DNA of 64,000 bases from Desulfonatronum sp. SC1 (GCF_003046795.1 NZ_PZKN01000025.1:1-64000), one strand, 5' to 3'. Shown: positions 33,696-43,817, numbered from the stretch's first letter. Program-made: numbers and translations. Notes: generated from the sequence alone by a model not told the origin.

Positions 33696-34523
33696 TCAGG
33701 GCTGTTCCGGTGGCTTTTGGGAGGGGCGAGAGCTGTTGCAATCCAGAAAAGGGCAAAACGTCAGCGCTTCGTCGGTGATTCGATGGACGACGTCTCCAGC
33801 GGCAGAGCAGTCGCGGTGATACAAAATCAAGGGGGGCTCGACGGACAACCCGGGATTGCCCCCCTTTCCGGTTTCCAGCAACAGCAGGGAAGCCGACTTG
33901 TCTCGGTGAGCGTGGACCAGGCGCAAGCGTTTCGGCTCGAGCTTAACGGCCGCGAGATGGCCGAGGAGCCGTGGGAGATGCTCCGGCAGATGGACCATGT
34001 AGAGCCGCCCCTTGGTCGACAAAGCCCGTGACGCCGCTTCAAGGAAATCCTCGGTGCGCGTATCGGTTTCGAACATCGCGGATTGCCTTGCCGGGTTGGA
34101 GGGCATGCGCCCATGGCCGGATGGCCGATACGGAGGATTACAGAGCGCGGCATCAAAGCCGCCGGGGCGGAATCCCGGTATTTCGTTCATGGCCGCGACA
34201 TTGCCCAAAACCGAAGTGAAGCGGGCCGCGAAATCGAGCTTCGCGGCATTGGCTTGGGCCGCGGCGACCATCTCTGGGTTCTTGTCCACCCCGAGAACAT
34301 GAAACGATTTCACCTGGTCACACCTTTCCTGGTCAAGCAGAAGAAGTCCCAGGCTGACCACACCGCATCCGGTCCCTAGATCGATGACGTTTCGATGTTG
34401 GCGACCGGCCGCGAAACAGGCCAGCAAAAGGGCGTCGATGGAAAAGCGAAAGCCGTGCTCCGGCTGGACCAGTCCTCGGGGAAAGAGGCGTCGATGCGGA
34501 TTGTCGGCGATTTGGGAGTGCAT
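33696..34523 (-). CDS. TrmN6-like (YfiC) tRNA1Val adenine N6-methyltransferase
   Basis: A 275-residue Rossmann methyltransferase. SAM motif VIDLGTGCGVVSLGLLL near residues 46-62 and the N6-adenine signature NPPYRPSG near 128 are seen, with QPEHGFRFSIDALLLA at the N terminus, as in the YfiC/TrmN6 family that methylates A37 of tRNA-Val. Convergent with the CBS gene, 13 bases apart. Confidence 0.85.
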   Translation of the reverse strand: MHSQIADNPHRRLFPRGLVQPEHGFRFSIDALLLACFAAGRQHRNVIDLGTGCGVVSLGLLLLDQERCDQVKSFHVLGVDKNPEMVAAAQANAAKLDFAARFTSVLGNVAAMNEIPGFRPGGFDAALCNPPYRPSGHGRMPSNPARQSAMFETDTRTEDFLEAASRALSTKGRLYMVHLPEHLPRLLGHLAAVKLEPKRLRLVHAHRDKSASLLLLETGKGGNPGLSVEPPLILYHRDCSAAGDVVHRITDEALTFCPFLDCNSSRPSQKPPEQP

Positions 34524-34711
34524 GGAAGTGTTTTGATTTGATGGGTGGCTTTTTCAAGCACCTGGGCACAGGTGGACCTTCGAAATATATTGCACAGTAT
34601 CTTGGATGCTGGGATAAGACTTATTGCTGGCATGCTGGGAAGATTGATGTTTCCACTTGTCCCCGTCATGCGGCGTTGACGTTCCCGATTGTCAGGGTTA
34701 ATGGGTAGCTC

Positions 34712-36040
34712 ATGGACAACGATCTGCTTCAACGCTTACTTTTTCTGAATCCTTGGCTTAAAGGAGAGGTTTCGTCACGGAATTTTATTTCATCAAACAT
34801 TCCGGATAAATACGTTCATCGATCCGTTGAGAAGGAAAGGCTTGAAGCACCTCTCTCAGGCAAGCCTAAGGTGCGGATGATCACTGGGCCGCGACAAGCT
34901 GGGAAGTCAACCCTGGCATGGAGAATCTTTCAAAATTCCGGACGATCTCCGCTTTTTCTGTTTTGCGAGGACATGCTCATCCGTTCCTGGTGTAGGGAGG
35001 TCATCCCGTTTTTGCACGACCTCAAGGAACTGCTCCCTGAACCAGTTCCCCTCTTTCTGGAAGAGGCTCAACACCTGACCGAAGCTGGTTTGTTCCTCAA
35101 AGGGCTGGTGGACTTAGGGCCTGTAAAGGAAATATGGGTAACAGGTTCATCAAGCTTTCATCTCCAGGCCAAAAACAGAGAGTCCTTGGCCGGACGGGCC
35201 ATCAGGCACTCTCTCCTGCCTTTTTCCCTGGAAGAGACTGCCGCCTCAGACGCATCACTGCCGCCGCTATTAGCCATGGACAAACGCCGGGCACAGCTTG
35301 CTCGGCACCTGACTTTTGGCGGGTATCCTGAAGTCTGGTTCTCGGCCACGCCAGAGAAGGTGCTGTGGGATCTGATTCAGGCTTTTATCCTGCGCGACGC
35401 ATCAGACATGTTTCATGTTCGGTATCCAGACGCCTTTCGTCGCCTTTTGAAGCTGCTGGCCTTTGACACTGGCAATCTCCTGAACATGTCCAACCTGGCT
35501 CAGGAATGTGGGGTGAACAGGAAAACTGTGCAAAACTACCTGGACATTCTTGAGGAAACGCATATCATTCGGCGCATTTTGCCATTCCAGGCGGGAAAGC
35601 GTTCAGAAGTGACACGTGCCCCCAAGTGTTACTTCGTGGACAATGGCATCCGCAATGTTTTGCTTGGCCTGACATCTGAAATGGATATCCTGGAGCGTCC
35701 GGATACAGGGGCTTTAGTGGAAAACTGGGTGCTTTCCGAATTGCTCAAAAACCTGCCAAACAGATGGTCCGTGCGCTACTGGCGATCGACTTCCAAAGCT
35801 GAAATGGATTTTGTCCTCAGTAACGGTCAAAGAATCATTGCCGTGGAAGTCAAAGCGGGTCGCATGGTCCGTCCGTCCGTTTCTCGTTCAGCCAGAAGCT
35901 TTTTGGAAGCCTACGCTCCTTTCATTCTTTTTGTTGTAAATCAGTCTTTGGATACGAAAGCTACCGTGCAGGATCGTCCTGTGCGGTTCATTCCGCTGGA
36001 AGCAGCCATCCCGGAAATTTTAAGGCATGTATCGGAGTAG
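34712..36040 (+). CDS. DUF4143 AAA-family ATPase
   Basis: A 442-residue ATPase with Walker A GPRQAGKST at residues 59-67, a Walker B-like PLFLEEAQ near 113 and TGSSSFHLQ sensor near 145. The C-terminal DUF4143 half contains a winged-helix-like segment (LNMSNLAQECGVNRKTVQNYLDILEETHIIR) and a PD-(D/E)XK-like core (EMDFVLSNGQRIIAVEVKAG). These genes move often between genomes; their role is unclear. Base composition is lower in GC than the genes to the left, marking the start of the accessory region. Confidence 0.85.
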   Translation: MDNDLLQRLLFLNPWLKGEVSSRNFISSNIPDKYVHRSVEKERLEAPLSGKPKVRMITGPRQAGKSTLAWRIFQNSGRSPLFLFCEDMLIRSWCREVIPFLHDLKELLPEPVPLFLEEAQHLTEAGLFLKGLVDLGPVKEIWVTGSSSFHLQAKNRESLAGRAIRHSLLPFSLEETAASDASLPPLLAMDKRRAQLARHLTFGGYPEVWFSATPEKVLWDLIQAFILRDASDMFHVRYPDAFRRLLKLLAFDTGNLLNMSNLAQECGVNRKTVQNYLDILEETHIIRRILPFQAGKRSEVTRAPKCYFVDNGIRNVLLGLTSEMDILERPDTGALVENWVLSELLKNLPNRWSVRYWRSTSKAEMDFVLSNGQRIIAVEVKAGRMVRPSVSRSARSFLEAYAPFILFVVNQSLDTKATVQDRPVRFIPLEAAIPEILRHVSE

Positions 36041-36080
36041 AATACATGGTCAAAGGCGATGCGGATAGTTAAATAGTTTA

Positions 36081-36314
36081 ATGGAGAAGTTGGTATGTCC
36101 CCATGTTATGGCTTTTGGAAATATTCTGGCGAGGTGGAGAAACTGCCTCCTGAAAATCAGGGTATGTTGGAGATATCGTCTACTCCGTGAAGGAGCAAAT
36201 CACGGCATTTATACCAATGGGATAAAATTCATACCCATTAAGCGTCACAGGCAGCTTGACCGGATTACTGCCAACGAACTTTGCAAGCATGCAGGACTAG
36301 AGCCTGTTTTCTGA
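36081..36314 (+). pseudogene. HicA-like toxin remnant
   Basis: The last 40 codons (LLREGANHGIYTNGIKFIPIKRHRQLDRITANELCKHAGL) match the C-terminal two-thirds of HicA mRNA interferases, including the HGIY segment with the catalytic His. The first 30 codons do not look like HicA. The usual N-terminal strand is missing or out of frame, and no HicB antitoxin gene follows. Probably broken; a divergent active toxin is less likely. Confidence 0.5.
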
Positions 36315-36840
36315 TTCAGCATGAACATATCAGATATCAGGTTGTTGGACTTGAAAAAAAGTGGCCATCGGGAGCAATAGTTTTGCTTATATGCTACGGC
36401 TGAAAGTGGGTGCGGCTCCACGGAAAGAGGCAGTTGCTGTTATGCAGGAGGATCTTGGGAAATACGGTCAGGATGTCTGCGAGAATATGATTGACTGGGT
36501 AGTGTTCAGCTCTAGTGATTTTTGATTTTTGTCAAAGCATATTGGCTGTTTGGATCTAGAAGGCGGTGGTTTGAGCGACAAAAGTTGTCTGTAAGGGGTC
36601 GCCTTTCTTAGGGATCAAGGTTAATAATTACAAGGCGTTGCTCGTCTCAGAGACCCAGCCCAAACAGTGAGATTACGTTAATCTTTACGTACACTTGGTT
36701 TGTATAAGCTCCCAGTGATTTTCTATTTCTTCCTTGCTTTTGCCGCATAAACTGTCTGCCTTGGGCTTTGGTCTCGCACCATTGACGATTCCGGCCTGAA
36801 ATTTGCTTTACCTTTTCAAAAACCACTAAGCAGGCAAGCC
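36315..36840. other. Stretch of unrecognised, probably decayed sequence
   Basis: Short open pieces only (for example 36370-36525 +, and a 76-codon minus frame at 36647-36877 with many Gln/Arg residues). None matches a family I know and no ribosome site is convincing. Composition is mixed. Likely remains of inserted DNA. Confidence 0.45.
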
Positions 36841-38111
<1,271 letters not shown>

Positions 38112-38221
38112 GCAGTATTTCGCATACTCGATCATCGCCGGAGTAACGTATGGAACATAATGAATACATCTGTGCGGTCCTGCCTGAAGGTAAGCAGTAA
38201 AGACTAATTTGAGGTAAAAAT

Positions 38222-38485
38222 ATGCCCTTGGAAATGCAATTTACGACAGAATATCATTCAGGCGGACTTATTGCCGTTGATCCACGGGTTGCCATGGCTT
38301 TGCGTGAGGGGCAGCGGTTGCAGGTTACTTTGGAAGTATTAGAGGAACCGATAGGTGATAAATGCACCCCAGGTACTTTCCACAATGAATCTTCTGAGTT
38401 CATTGATTTTCTGAAAAGCAATATTGTTCATGGCGGCTATCGCGAAGGGGTCGTGACCAGGGATTTTATCCATGAAAACGACTGA
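38222..38485 (+). CDS. Antitoxin of a PIN-domain toxin-antitoxin pair
   Basis: An 87-residue protein preceded by GAGGT. The N-terminal half looks like a short AbrB/DUF104-like fold and the acidic C-terminal tail (SSEFIDFLKSNIVHGGYREGVVTRDFIHEND) is typical of antitoxins that wrap their toxin. The family is not certain. It overlaps the PIN-domain start by 14 bases, the usual toxin-antitoxin coupling. It sits between pseB and pseC, where it does not belong. Confidence 0.65.
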   Translation: MPLEMQFTTEYHSGGLIAVDPRVAMALREGQRLQVTLEVLEEPIGDKCTPGTFHNESSEFIDFLKSNIVHGGYREGVVTRDFIHEND

Positions 38486-40202
38486 CAAGCCGCTCTTTGA
38501 TTCGAATATTCTGATCTACTCGGTGAATGCCGATTCTCCATTTCATGAAACAGCATTGGACCTGCTGGTCCGGTACACCCAGAGTGGTTTTTATGTGGCT
38601 GATATCAGTCTGATTGAGTTTTTTCAAGTCGTTACGGATGGAAGAAAATTCCACCACCCCTTAACCACGGAGCAGGCAGCTGAATACATCAGCAAACTTG
38701 TACGCATTCAGCATGTCGGCGTACTCAAAATCCGTTCGTTTCATGAGATTCTCCAGGACGAAGATGCACGTGCCGAAGTCCGACGGTTACAAATCAAGCG
38801 TTTTGCAATATATGACTACCTGATAGCGGACTGCATGCGGCGGCACGATGTCAAGCCGATTTTTACCGGGAATGCACGTGATTTTCGGATGTTTCCTTTT
38901 CTTGATGTCATTGACCCATTTATGCCCCAAACGACAACACAGCAACGAGCTGCTGGCCCCATCCCCTACGGTCGTCAATCCATCTCCGAACAAGACGTGG
39001 CCGCGGTCTGCTCGGTCCTTCGCTCCCACTTCCTGACCCAAGGCCCTAAAGTTCCTGAATTCGAAACGGCAGTGGCCGAATACTGCAACGCTGGCCATGC
39101 CGTGGCCGTGAATTCCGGAACCAGCGCCCTGCATCTCGCCTGCCTGGCTCTGGGGCTGGGCCCCGGAGACACGCTCTGGACCTCGCCCATCACCTTCGTG
39201 GCCTCGGCTAACTGTGCTTTGTACTGCGGGGCGAGCGTGGACTTCGTGGATATTGAACCGCGAACGTACAATCTCTGCCCCCAGGCCCTTGAGGAGAAAC
39301 TGCGGGCCGCGCAACAGTCCGGCAAGCTGCCCAAGGTGTTGGTCCCGGTGCACTTCAGCGGCCAGCCCTGCGACATGGAAGCCATCCATGGACTGAGCCG
39401 ACAATACGGCTTCAGAATCCTGGAAGACGCCTCCCACGCCCTGGGGGCCCGGTATAAGAACGAACCCGTGGGTAATTGCCAATACAGCGACATCACGGTT
39501 TTCAGCTTCCACCCTGTGAAGATCATCACCACGGGCGAAGGCGGCATGGCTGTGACTAATGATCAGGGGCTTGGGGAGAAGATGGCGTTGTTGCGCAGTC
39601 ATGGGATTACTCGGGATCCTGCTCTTTTTTCCGAGGTCGGACGTAGGAGGTCGGACGTCGGATATCTGAAATCGGATATCGGGCCTCGGACCTCCGATCT
39701 CAGACCTCCATCCTTTTACTACGAACAGATCGACCTCGGCTTCAACTACCGCATGACCGATATCCAAGCTGCTTTGGGCTTGAGCCAATTGCATCGTCTG
39801 GATGCCTTCGTATCCCGGCGTAGCGAGCTTGCGAATAGGTATGACGAGCTTTTGGCCGGGCTTCCTTTGATCACACCCTGGCAGCATCCGGATGGTGCCT
39901 CGGCGTGGCATCTGTATGTTGTTCGACTCCAGCTTGATCAATTGCGGGTAATCCACAAGCAGGTGTTTGAGACCATGCGGGAACAAGGGATCGGCGTGAA
40001 CCTGCACTACATCCCGGTGCATACCCAGCCGTGGTTTAAACGACTGGGGTTTATGCCTGGTATGTTTCCTGAAGCAGAAAAGTATTACCAGGAAGCCATA
40101 ACCCTGCCCTTGTTCCCGGGCATGACCGAGGATGCACAGGATCGGGTGGTGGGAGCACTGAAAAGAATTCTTCCCACGGAACACACGGAAGGACAAGGAT
40201 AG
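38472..40202 (+). CDS. pseC: In-frame fusion of a PIN-domain (VapC-like) toxin and PseC aminotransferase
   Basis: A 576-residue frame. Residues 1-150 are a complete PIN ribonuclease domain with its acidic residues (LFDSNILIYS D10, LIEFF E49, IYDYLIAD D115/D120, GNARDF D137). Residues 163-575 are PseC, the PLP aminotransferase making UDP-4-amino-4,6-dideoxy-AltNAc: IPYGRQSISEQDVAAV, NSGTSALHLA, EDASHALGA and the PLP-Lys region FSFHPVKIITTGEGG. The PIN stop codon is absent. ATG 38922 (codon 151) could start PseC alone but has no ribosome site. Two further oddities: a 26-residue repeat-derived insertion (388-413), and a C terminus (LPTEHTEGQG) made from a dispersed repeat. Confidence 0.85.
   Translation: MKTTDKPLFDSNILIYSVNADSPFHETALDLLVRYTQSGFYVADISLIEFFQVVTDGRKFHHPLTTEQAAEYISKLVRIQHVGVLKIRSFHEILQDEDARAEVRRLQIKRFAIYDYLIADCMRRHDVKPIFTGNARDFRMFPFLDVIDPFMPQTTTQQRAAGPIPYGRQSISEQDVAAVCSVLRSHFLTQGPKVPEFETAVAEYCNAGHAVAVNSGTSALHLACLALGLGPGDTLWTSPITFVASANCALYCGASVDFVDIEPRTYNLCPQALEEKLRAAQQSGKLPKVLVPVHFSGQPCDMEAIHGLSRQYGFRILEDASHALGARYKNEPVGNCQYSDITVFSFHPVKIITTGEGGMAVTNDQGLGEKMALLRSHGITRDPALFSEVGRRRSDVGYLKSDIGPRTSDLRPPSFYYEQIDLGFNYRMTDIQAALGLSQLHRLDAFVSRRSELANRYDELLAGLPLITPWQHPDGASAWHLYVVRLQLDQLRVIHKQVFETMREQGIGVNLHYIPVHTQPWFKRLGFMPGMFPEAEKYYQEAITLPLFPGMTEDAQDRVVGALKRILPTEHTEGQG
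39633..39709. repeat. Hairpin-forming repeat inserted inside pseC
   Basis: GAGGTCGGACGT occurs twice on the left and pairs imperfectly with CTCGGACCTCCGATCTCAGACCTC on the right, around a GGATATC direct repeat. At 77 bases it adds about 26 residues just before the conserved YYEQIDLGFNYRMTD without breaking the frame. Confidence 0.75.
40173..40198 (+). repeat. ACGGAA-type repeat, left flank of the ORF6N gene
   Basis: CCCACGGAACACACGGAAGG followed by ACAAGG. It encodes the last residues of the PseC fusion. An inverted copy lies at 40846-40865. Confidence 0.75.
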
Positions 40203-40220
40203 CCAATACCCGGATGACCG

Positions 40221-40786
40221 ATGAAGTTGAAGACAGATGATCAAACCCTGCCCGAGGTTGCAGCAGCCATGCGAATACTCGTCATCAGAGGAAAGAGGGT
40301 TGTTGTCGACTCTTATCTGGCTGATATTTATTCAGTTACAACCAAGCGCTTCAATGAGCAGGTTAAAAGAAACAAGGATAGATTCCCCCAAGACTTCATG
40401 TTCCAGTTGACCAGAGAAAAGAAAACGAGCTGGTCGCAAAATGCGACCACCTCAAAAATCTCAAATATTCTCCGTATCTTCCCAATGTGTTCACAGGACA
40501 TGGGGCGATAATGGCCGCTTCTGTGCTCAATTCTTCAAAGGCCGTCGAGATGAGTGTATTTGTCGTCAGGGCTTTTGTCCGGATGCGGGAAATACTATCT
40601 ACACACGAGGAATTAGCCGCCAAACTCACGGAGCTGGAAGAAAAAGTGACTGATCATGACCAAACCATATCTGGCCTAATACAAGCCCTGCGGGAATTGA
40701 TGACATCAAGCCCGCAGAAACAAAAAGCGATTGGATTTACGGCTGATCTGCTTGGAAACAAAGAGGAGATCGACCATTGTGGATAA
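40221..40786 (+). pseudogene. ORF6N-domain (phage antirepressor-like) gene with a frameshift
   Basis: The first frame (from 40221) gives the ORF6N DNA-binding domain (ILVIRGKRVVVDSYLADIYSV, RFNEQVKRNKDRFPQDFMFQLT). In the A-rich stretch 40411-40425 the reading must move one base back to continue with NELVAKCDHLKNLKYSPYLPNVF, then GHGAIMAASVLNSSKAVEMSVFVVRAFVRMREIL and a coiled coil. With that one shift the gene is full length (about 188 codons). So either a recent single-base indel in an A run or a recoding site. ORF6N proteins are common on phages and mobile cassettes. Confidence 0.75.
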
Positions 40787-40845
40787 ACTGCTGGATACGG
40801 GAATTCAGCCCCATGATCACGGACCTTCGGCCTCCAACTACCGTG

Positions 40846-40869
40846 CCTTTCCGTGTATTCCGTGGGCAA
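40846..40869 (-). repeat. ACGGAA-type repeat, right flank of the ORF6N gene (inverted copy)
   Basis: The reverse complement reads CCCACGGAATACACGGAAAGG then CACGG, matching the left copy over about 30 bases. GGACCTTCGGCCTCC lies next to it at 40821-40836. Confidence 0.75.
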
Positions 40870-40891
40870 ATTTTATTTTTGACAAATCATT

Positions 40892-41176
40892 ATGAACAAC
40901 ACCGTATTCATCGCCGAAGTATCCAGCAACCATCACCGCGATCTGGATCGCTGTTTGCGATTCATTGATACTGCCGGGGACATCGGCTGTGATGGGGTGA
41001 AATTCCAGCTTTTCAAAATCGATAAGCTGTTTGCCCCGGAGATCCTGGCCAGAAGTGAAATGCACCGCAAGCGCAAGGACTGGAAAGTGCCTCTGGAATA
41101 CCTGTCACACCTAGCTAAACGTTGTCATGAGAGAAATATGGCTTTTTCCCGAACCGAACCCGTTAATTATTGCTAA
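40892..41176 (+). pseudogene. Truncated PseI/NeuB-type synthase (5' fragment)
   Basis: A 94-codon frame starting NTVFIAEVSSNHHRDLDRCL with GCDGVKFQLFKIDKLFAPE, the N-terminal quarter of N-acetylneuraminate/pseudaminate synthase. After ERNMAFS, where the family has a TPF motif, the sequence turns into RTEPVNYC and a stop. The catalytic barrel and the antifreeze-like domain are missing, so it cannot work. The break at about 41140 is the left edge of the incoming cluster. Confidence 0.8.
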
Positions 41177-41187
41177 AGGAAATAGAA

Positions 41188-42045
41188 ATGAATAAATTTA
41201 TATGTGAAATATGCGATTCGGACGAGTGCAGTTTTTATTGTCATGTCAAAGACGAAACTTCGCGCAATACAGGGTTTGAATTCAATTATGTACGCTGTGG
41301 AGGCTGCGGCACACTCTCACTCTTTCCTTTGCCGACCCAGGAGCAGATCACCCTTGCCAACGAAACCCTGCTCGGCATCACTAGGCCAAACTCTTCTTTC
41401 GACAAGCGCTACACTGATGGCTATCGAGAAGCCTTGCGCAACGAGTACCGGCAGACGTTTTCAGATCTCGGTATAGAGATAACCCCTCCGCACCCAGAGG
41501 CAAAATGCTTCGATTTTGGCTGCGCCATCGGCACCTCCCTTGATATTCTGGCCGATGCTGGCTGGGAAACCTACGGGCTCGATGTCTCCAAGCAATTGAC
41601 TGCTTTGGCCAATCAATCGCGCCACAAAATCCACGTAGGTGAAATTGACACCCTCCCTTCCGACTGGACAGGCTTTGACTTTATCCTCACCATAGAAGTT
41701 CTAGAGCATTTGCTCGAACCAGCCAACACTTTGAAGAAACTCATTGCCCTTCTTAAGCCTGGGGGAGTGCTGTTGACCGAAACCCCGCAGGTAGGGATGC
41801 TGGCCGAGCTTTATGGTGAAAAATGGCGTGTCCTGGCCGGTCTCGACCACATTCATCTCATGCCCCAGTCCACGCAGTTCAAACTTTTGGCCGACAATGG
41901 CTGCAGCATCGAGCGATGGATTTCTTTTGGTAGCGGCTGTACGAGCGGGCTAACCCCGCGACACATCAAAAAAGCCTTCGATCAGTTGGTCAAAAAGCAG
42001 GGCATCGGCGACTTTCTCGCCATTAAATCGGTAAAGAGCAAATAA
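41188..42045 (+). CDS. Zinc-ribbon class I SAM methyltransferase
   Basis: A 285-residue protein. Cys pairs CEIC (4-7 region) and CGGC near 38 form a zinc ribbon, as in sugar C-methyltransferases. The SAM fold has CFDFGCAIGTSLDILADAGWETYGLDVS near residues 105-135 and the conserved ILTIEVLEHLLEPANTL near 168. AAAGGAAAT precedes ATG 41188. First gene of the eight-gene operon; composition is clearly lower in GC than the chromosome to the left. Probably methylates a nucleotide sugar; the position is unknown. Confidence 0.82.
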   Translation: MNKFICEICDSDECSFYCHVKDETSRNTGFEFNYVRCGGCGTLSLFPLPTQEQITLANETLLGITRPNSSFDKRYTDGYREALRNEYRQTFSDLGIEITPPHPEAKCFDFGCAIGTSLDILADAGWETYGLDVSKQLTALANQSRHKIHVGEIDTLPSDWTGFDFILTIEVLEHLLEPANTLKKLIALLKPGGVLLTETPQVGMLAELYGEKWRVLAGLDHIHLMPQSTQFKLLADNGCSIERWISFGSGCTSGLTPRHIKKAFDQLVKKQGIGDFLAIKSVKSK

Positions 42046-42054
42046 GGCAAAACC

Positions 42055-43074
42055 ATGATCCAGGCACCATGGAAGAAAAAAGCGCCCTATATCATAGCCG
42101 AGATCGGCTCTAACCATGACGGCGACAAAAAACGCGCACTCGACTTAATCTCCCAGGCAGCTTCAACCGGTGCCGATGCGGTTAAGTTTCAGCTCTTCAA
42201 AGCCGAAACGCTCGTACTACCGTCACATCCAGCCTATGCCACCCTTCAAAAAGTCGCCACACCACGCGAATGGCTGCCCGATCTTGCCGACGCCGCGCAA
42301 AAAGCTGGAGTCGATTTTGCGGCTACGCCGTTCGACAGGGACGGAATTAAACAACTCGCTGATGTCAACCCGGCTTTCATCAAAATTGCGTCTTCCGATG
42401 TGACGTTCTTCCGTCTGCTGCAACAAATCGCGCACACCGGCTTGCCGATCATCATGTCTACAGGAATGGCGGACTTCGTTGACATCGAATGCGCCCTGTC
42501 CGAGCTCCGGAAACATAGCACGAACGAAATCGGACTCATGCATTGCGTGTCGATGTATCCTCCGGCGTATGCGGACATGAACCTGCGTGCGGTCGCTGAA
42601 CTTGCCTCTCGCTTCGGTCTAGCCTCGGGACTGTCCGACCATACGCCGGGCTCGTGCATGGCTGTGGCAGCCTGTGCTCTGGGAGGGACAATTTTCGAAA
42701 AGCATATAACGGACGATCGAAATCGAGTCGGTGTCGATCACGGCTATGCCCTTGAAATAGCTGAATTCATAAAGCTGGTGGCAGATGTGCATCATACTTT
42801 TACAGCCATCGGTGATGGTAGCAAAGAAGCCAAAGGCGCTGAACCGTCCATCAAAATCAAGGCGCGGCGTGGACTTTACTCCGCCCGTGACATACTCCCC
42901 GGCGAAGCTCTGGCTGGCGACGACATCATCGAACTGCGTCCGACAAGCGAAATCAACGCTGAAGAAATTGATGGGATACTGGGGAAGATCGCTCATGAAG
43001 CGATTGCGGCTTTTTCTCCACTGCCACGCACCTTGATGAGCAACGGGACAGGCCAATGCGCAAAGTTGCCCTGA
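42055..43074 (+). CDS. NeuB-type nonulosonic acid synthase, copy 1 (SDHT type)
   Basis: A 339-residue TIM-barrel enzyme that condenses PEP with an N-acyl hexosamine. Motifs: YIIAEIGSNHDGD, ADAVKFQLFK, ATPFDRDG, IKIASSDV, MSTGMAD, HCVSMYPP, GLSDHTPG and FEKHITDDRNRVGVDHGYALE; a C-terminal antifreeze-like SAF domain (RRGLYSARDILPGEALAGDDI) closes the active site of the dimer partner. All expected catalytic parts are present, unlike the broken fragment at 40892. It starts 10 bases after the methyltransferase gene. Confidence 0.9.
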   Translation: MIQAPWKKKAPYIIAEIGSNHDGDKKRALDLISQAASTGADAVKFQLFKAETLVLPSHPAYATLQKVATPREWLPDLADAAQKAGVDFAATPFDRDGIKQLADVNPAFIKIASSDVTFFRLLQQIAHTGLPIIMSTGMADFVDIECALSELRKHSTNEIGLMHCVSMYPPAYADMNLRAVAELASRFGLASGLSDHTPGSCMAVAACALGGTIFEKHITDDRNRVGVDHGYALEIAEFIKLVADVHHTFTAIGDGSKEAKGAEPSIKIKARRGLYSARDILPGEALAGDDIIELRPTSEINAEEIDGILGKIAHEAIAAFSPLPRTLMSNGTGQCAKLP

Positions 43075-43817
43075 TTCAAGCCCGGATGGACTCTTCGCGT
43101 CTTCCTGGCAAGGTCATGCTACCGTTGGCCGGGAAAGCCTCCGTCCTACATGTGGTCGAAAGGCTCCAACATGCCAACAACATCGACCATATCGTCGTTG
43201 CGACTGCGGAACACGCTTCCAACGACCAACTTGTCGCGCTTTGCCAACGCGAAGGTGTCGACTGCTATCGCGGTTCTTTGCCCGACGTCCTGCAAAGGCT
43301 CGCGGGAGCGGCTCGCCACGCCAATGCGGAGGTCATCGCAAGAGTGACCTGCGACTGCCCGCTGATTGAAACAGATTTTATCGATCAGCGGCTTGCAATC
43401 ATCGAAAAAGAGAGCTGCGAGCTGACCTATTGCCTTACAGCAGGGATGATTTTTGCCGGGGCAAGCGTAATGACAGCCGAGCTTCTCTACCGTCTCGACC
43501 GCGAAATCACCGACGCGTCCGACCGTGAGCACGGAGGTCTCCCCTACGCATGCCGCAACAGGCACCTGTTCAATGCAAAAGAGGTCTTGCCCTATGCAGC
43601 GCTGAACGCGTACAATTTCAGGCTCACCGTAGATGAATTGGCCGATTATGAATTGGTGAGCGCAATCTACGACGAATTATATAAGCCCGGCCGCCCGATC
43701 CCGATCTGGAACGTCATCCGCTATCTCGAGGCGCGACCGGAACTTTCTGCCCACAACCGGCACGTACAACAAACCAAGGTCAACGATCGATCCCTTATGG
43801 AGAGCCCGACCAGATGA
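43056..43817 (+). CDS. SpsF/CMP-sialate-type cytidylyltransferase
   Basis: A 253-residue nucleotidyltransferase with the N-terminal loop VALIQARMDSSRLPGKVMLPLAG and the metal-binding RVTCDCPLI near residue 108. It resembles SpsF of spore coat polysaccharide and the CMP-Neu5Ac synthetases, so it should activate the nonulosonic acid with CTP. Its start overlaps the synthase gene by 19 bases. Confidence 0.87.
   Translation: MRKVALIQARMDSSRLPGKVMLPLAGKASVLHVVERLQHANNIDHIVVATAEHASNDQLVALCQREGVDCYRGSLPDVLQRLAGAARHANAEVIARVTCDCPLIETDFIDQRLAIIEKESCELTYCLTAGMIFAGASVMTAELLYRLDREITDASDREHGGLPYACRNRHLFNAKEVLPYAALNAYNFRLTVDELADYELVSAIYDELYKPGRPIPIWNVIRYLEARPELSAHNRHVQQTKVNDRSLMESPTR

Noticed and set aside
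38149-38199. 16-codon frame before the antitoxin gene
   Set aside because: Too short to support and without a ribosome site; possibly a leftover of the insertion.
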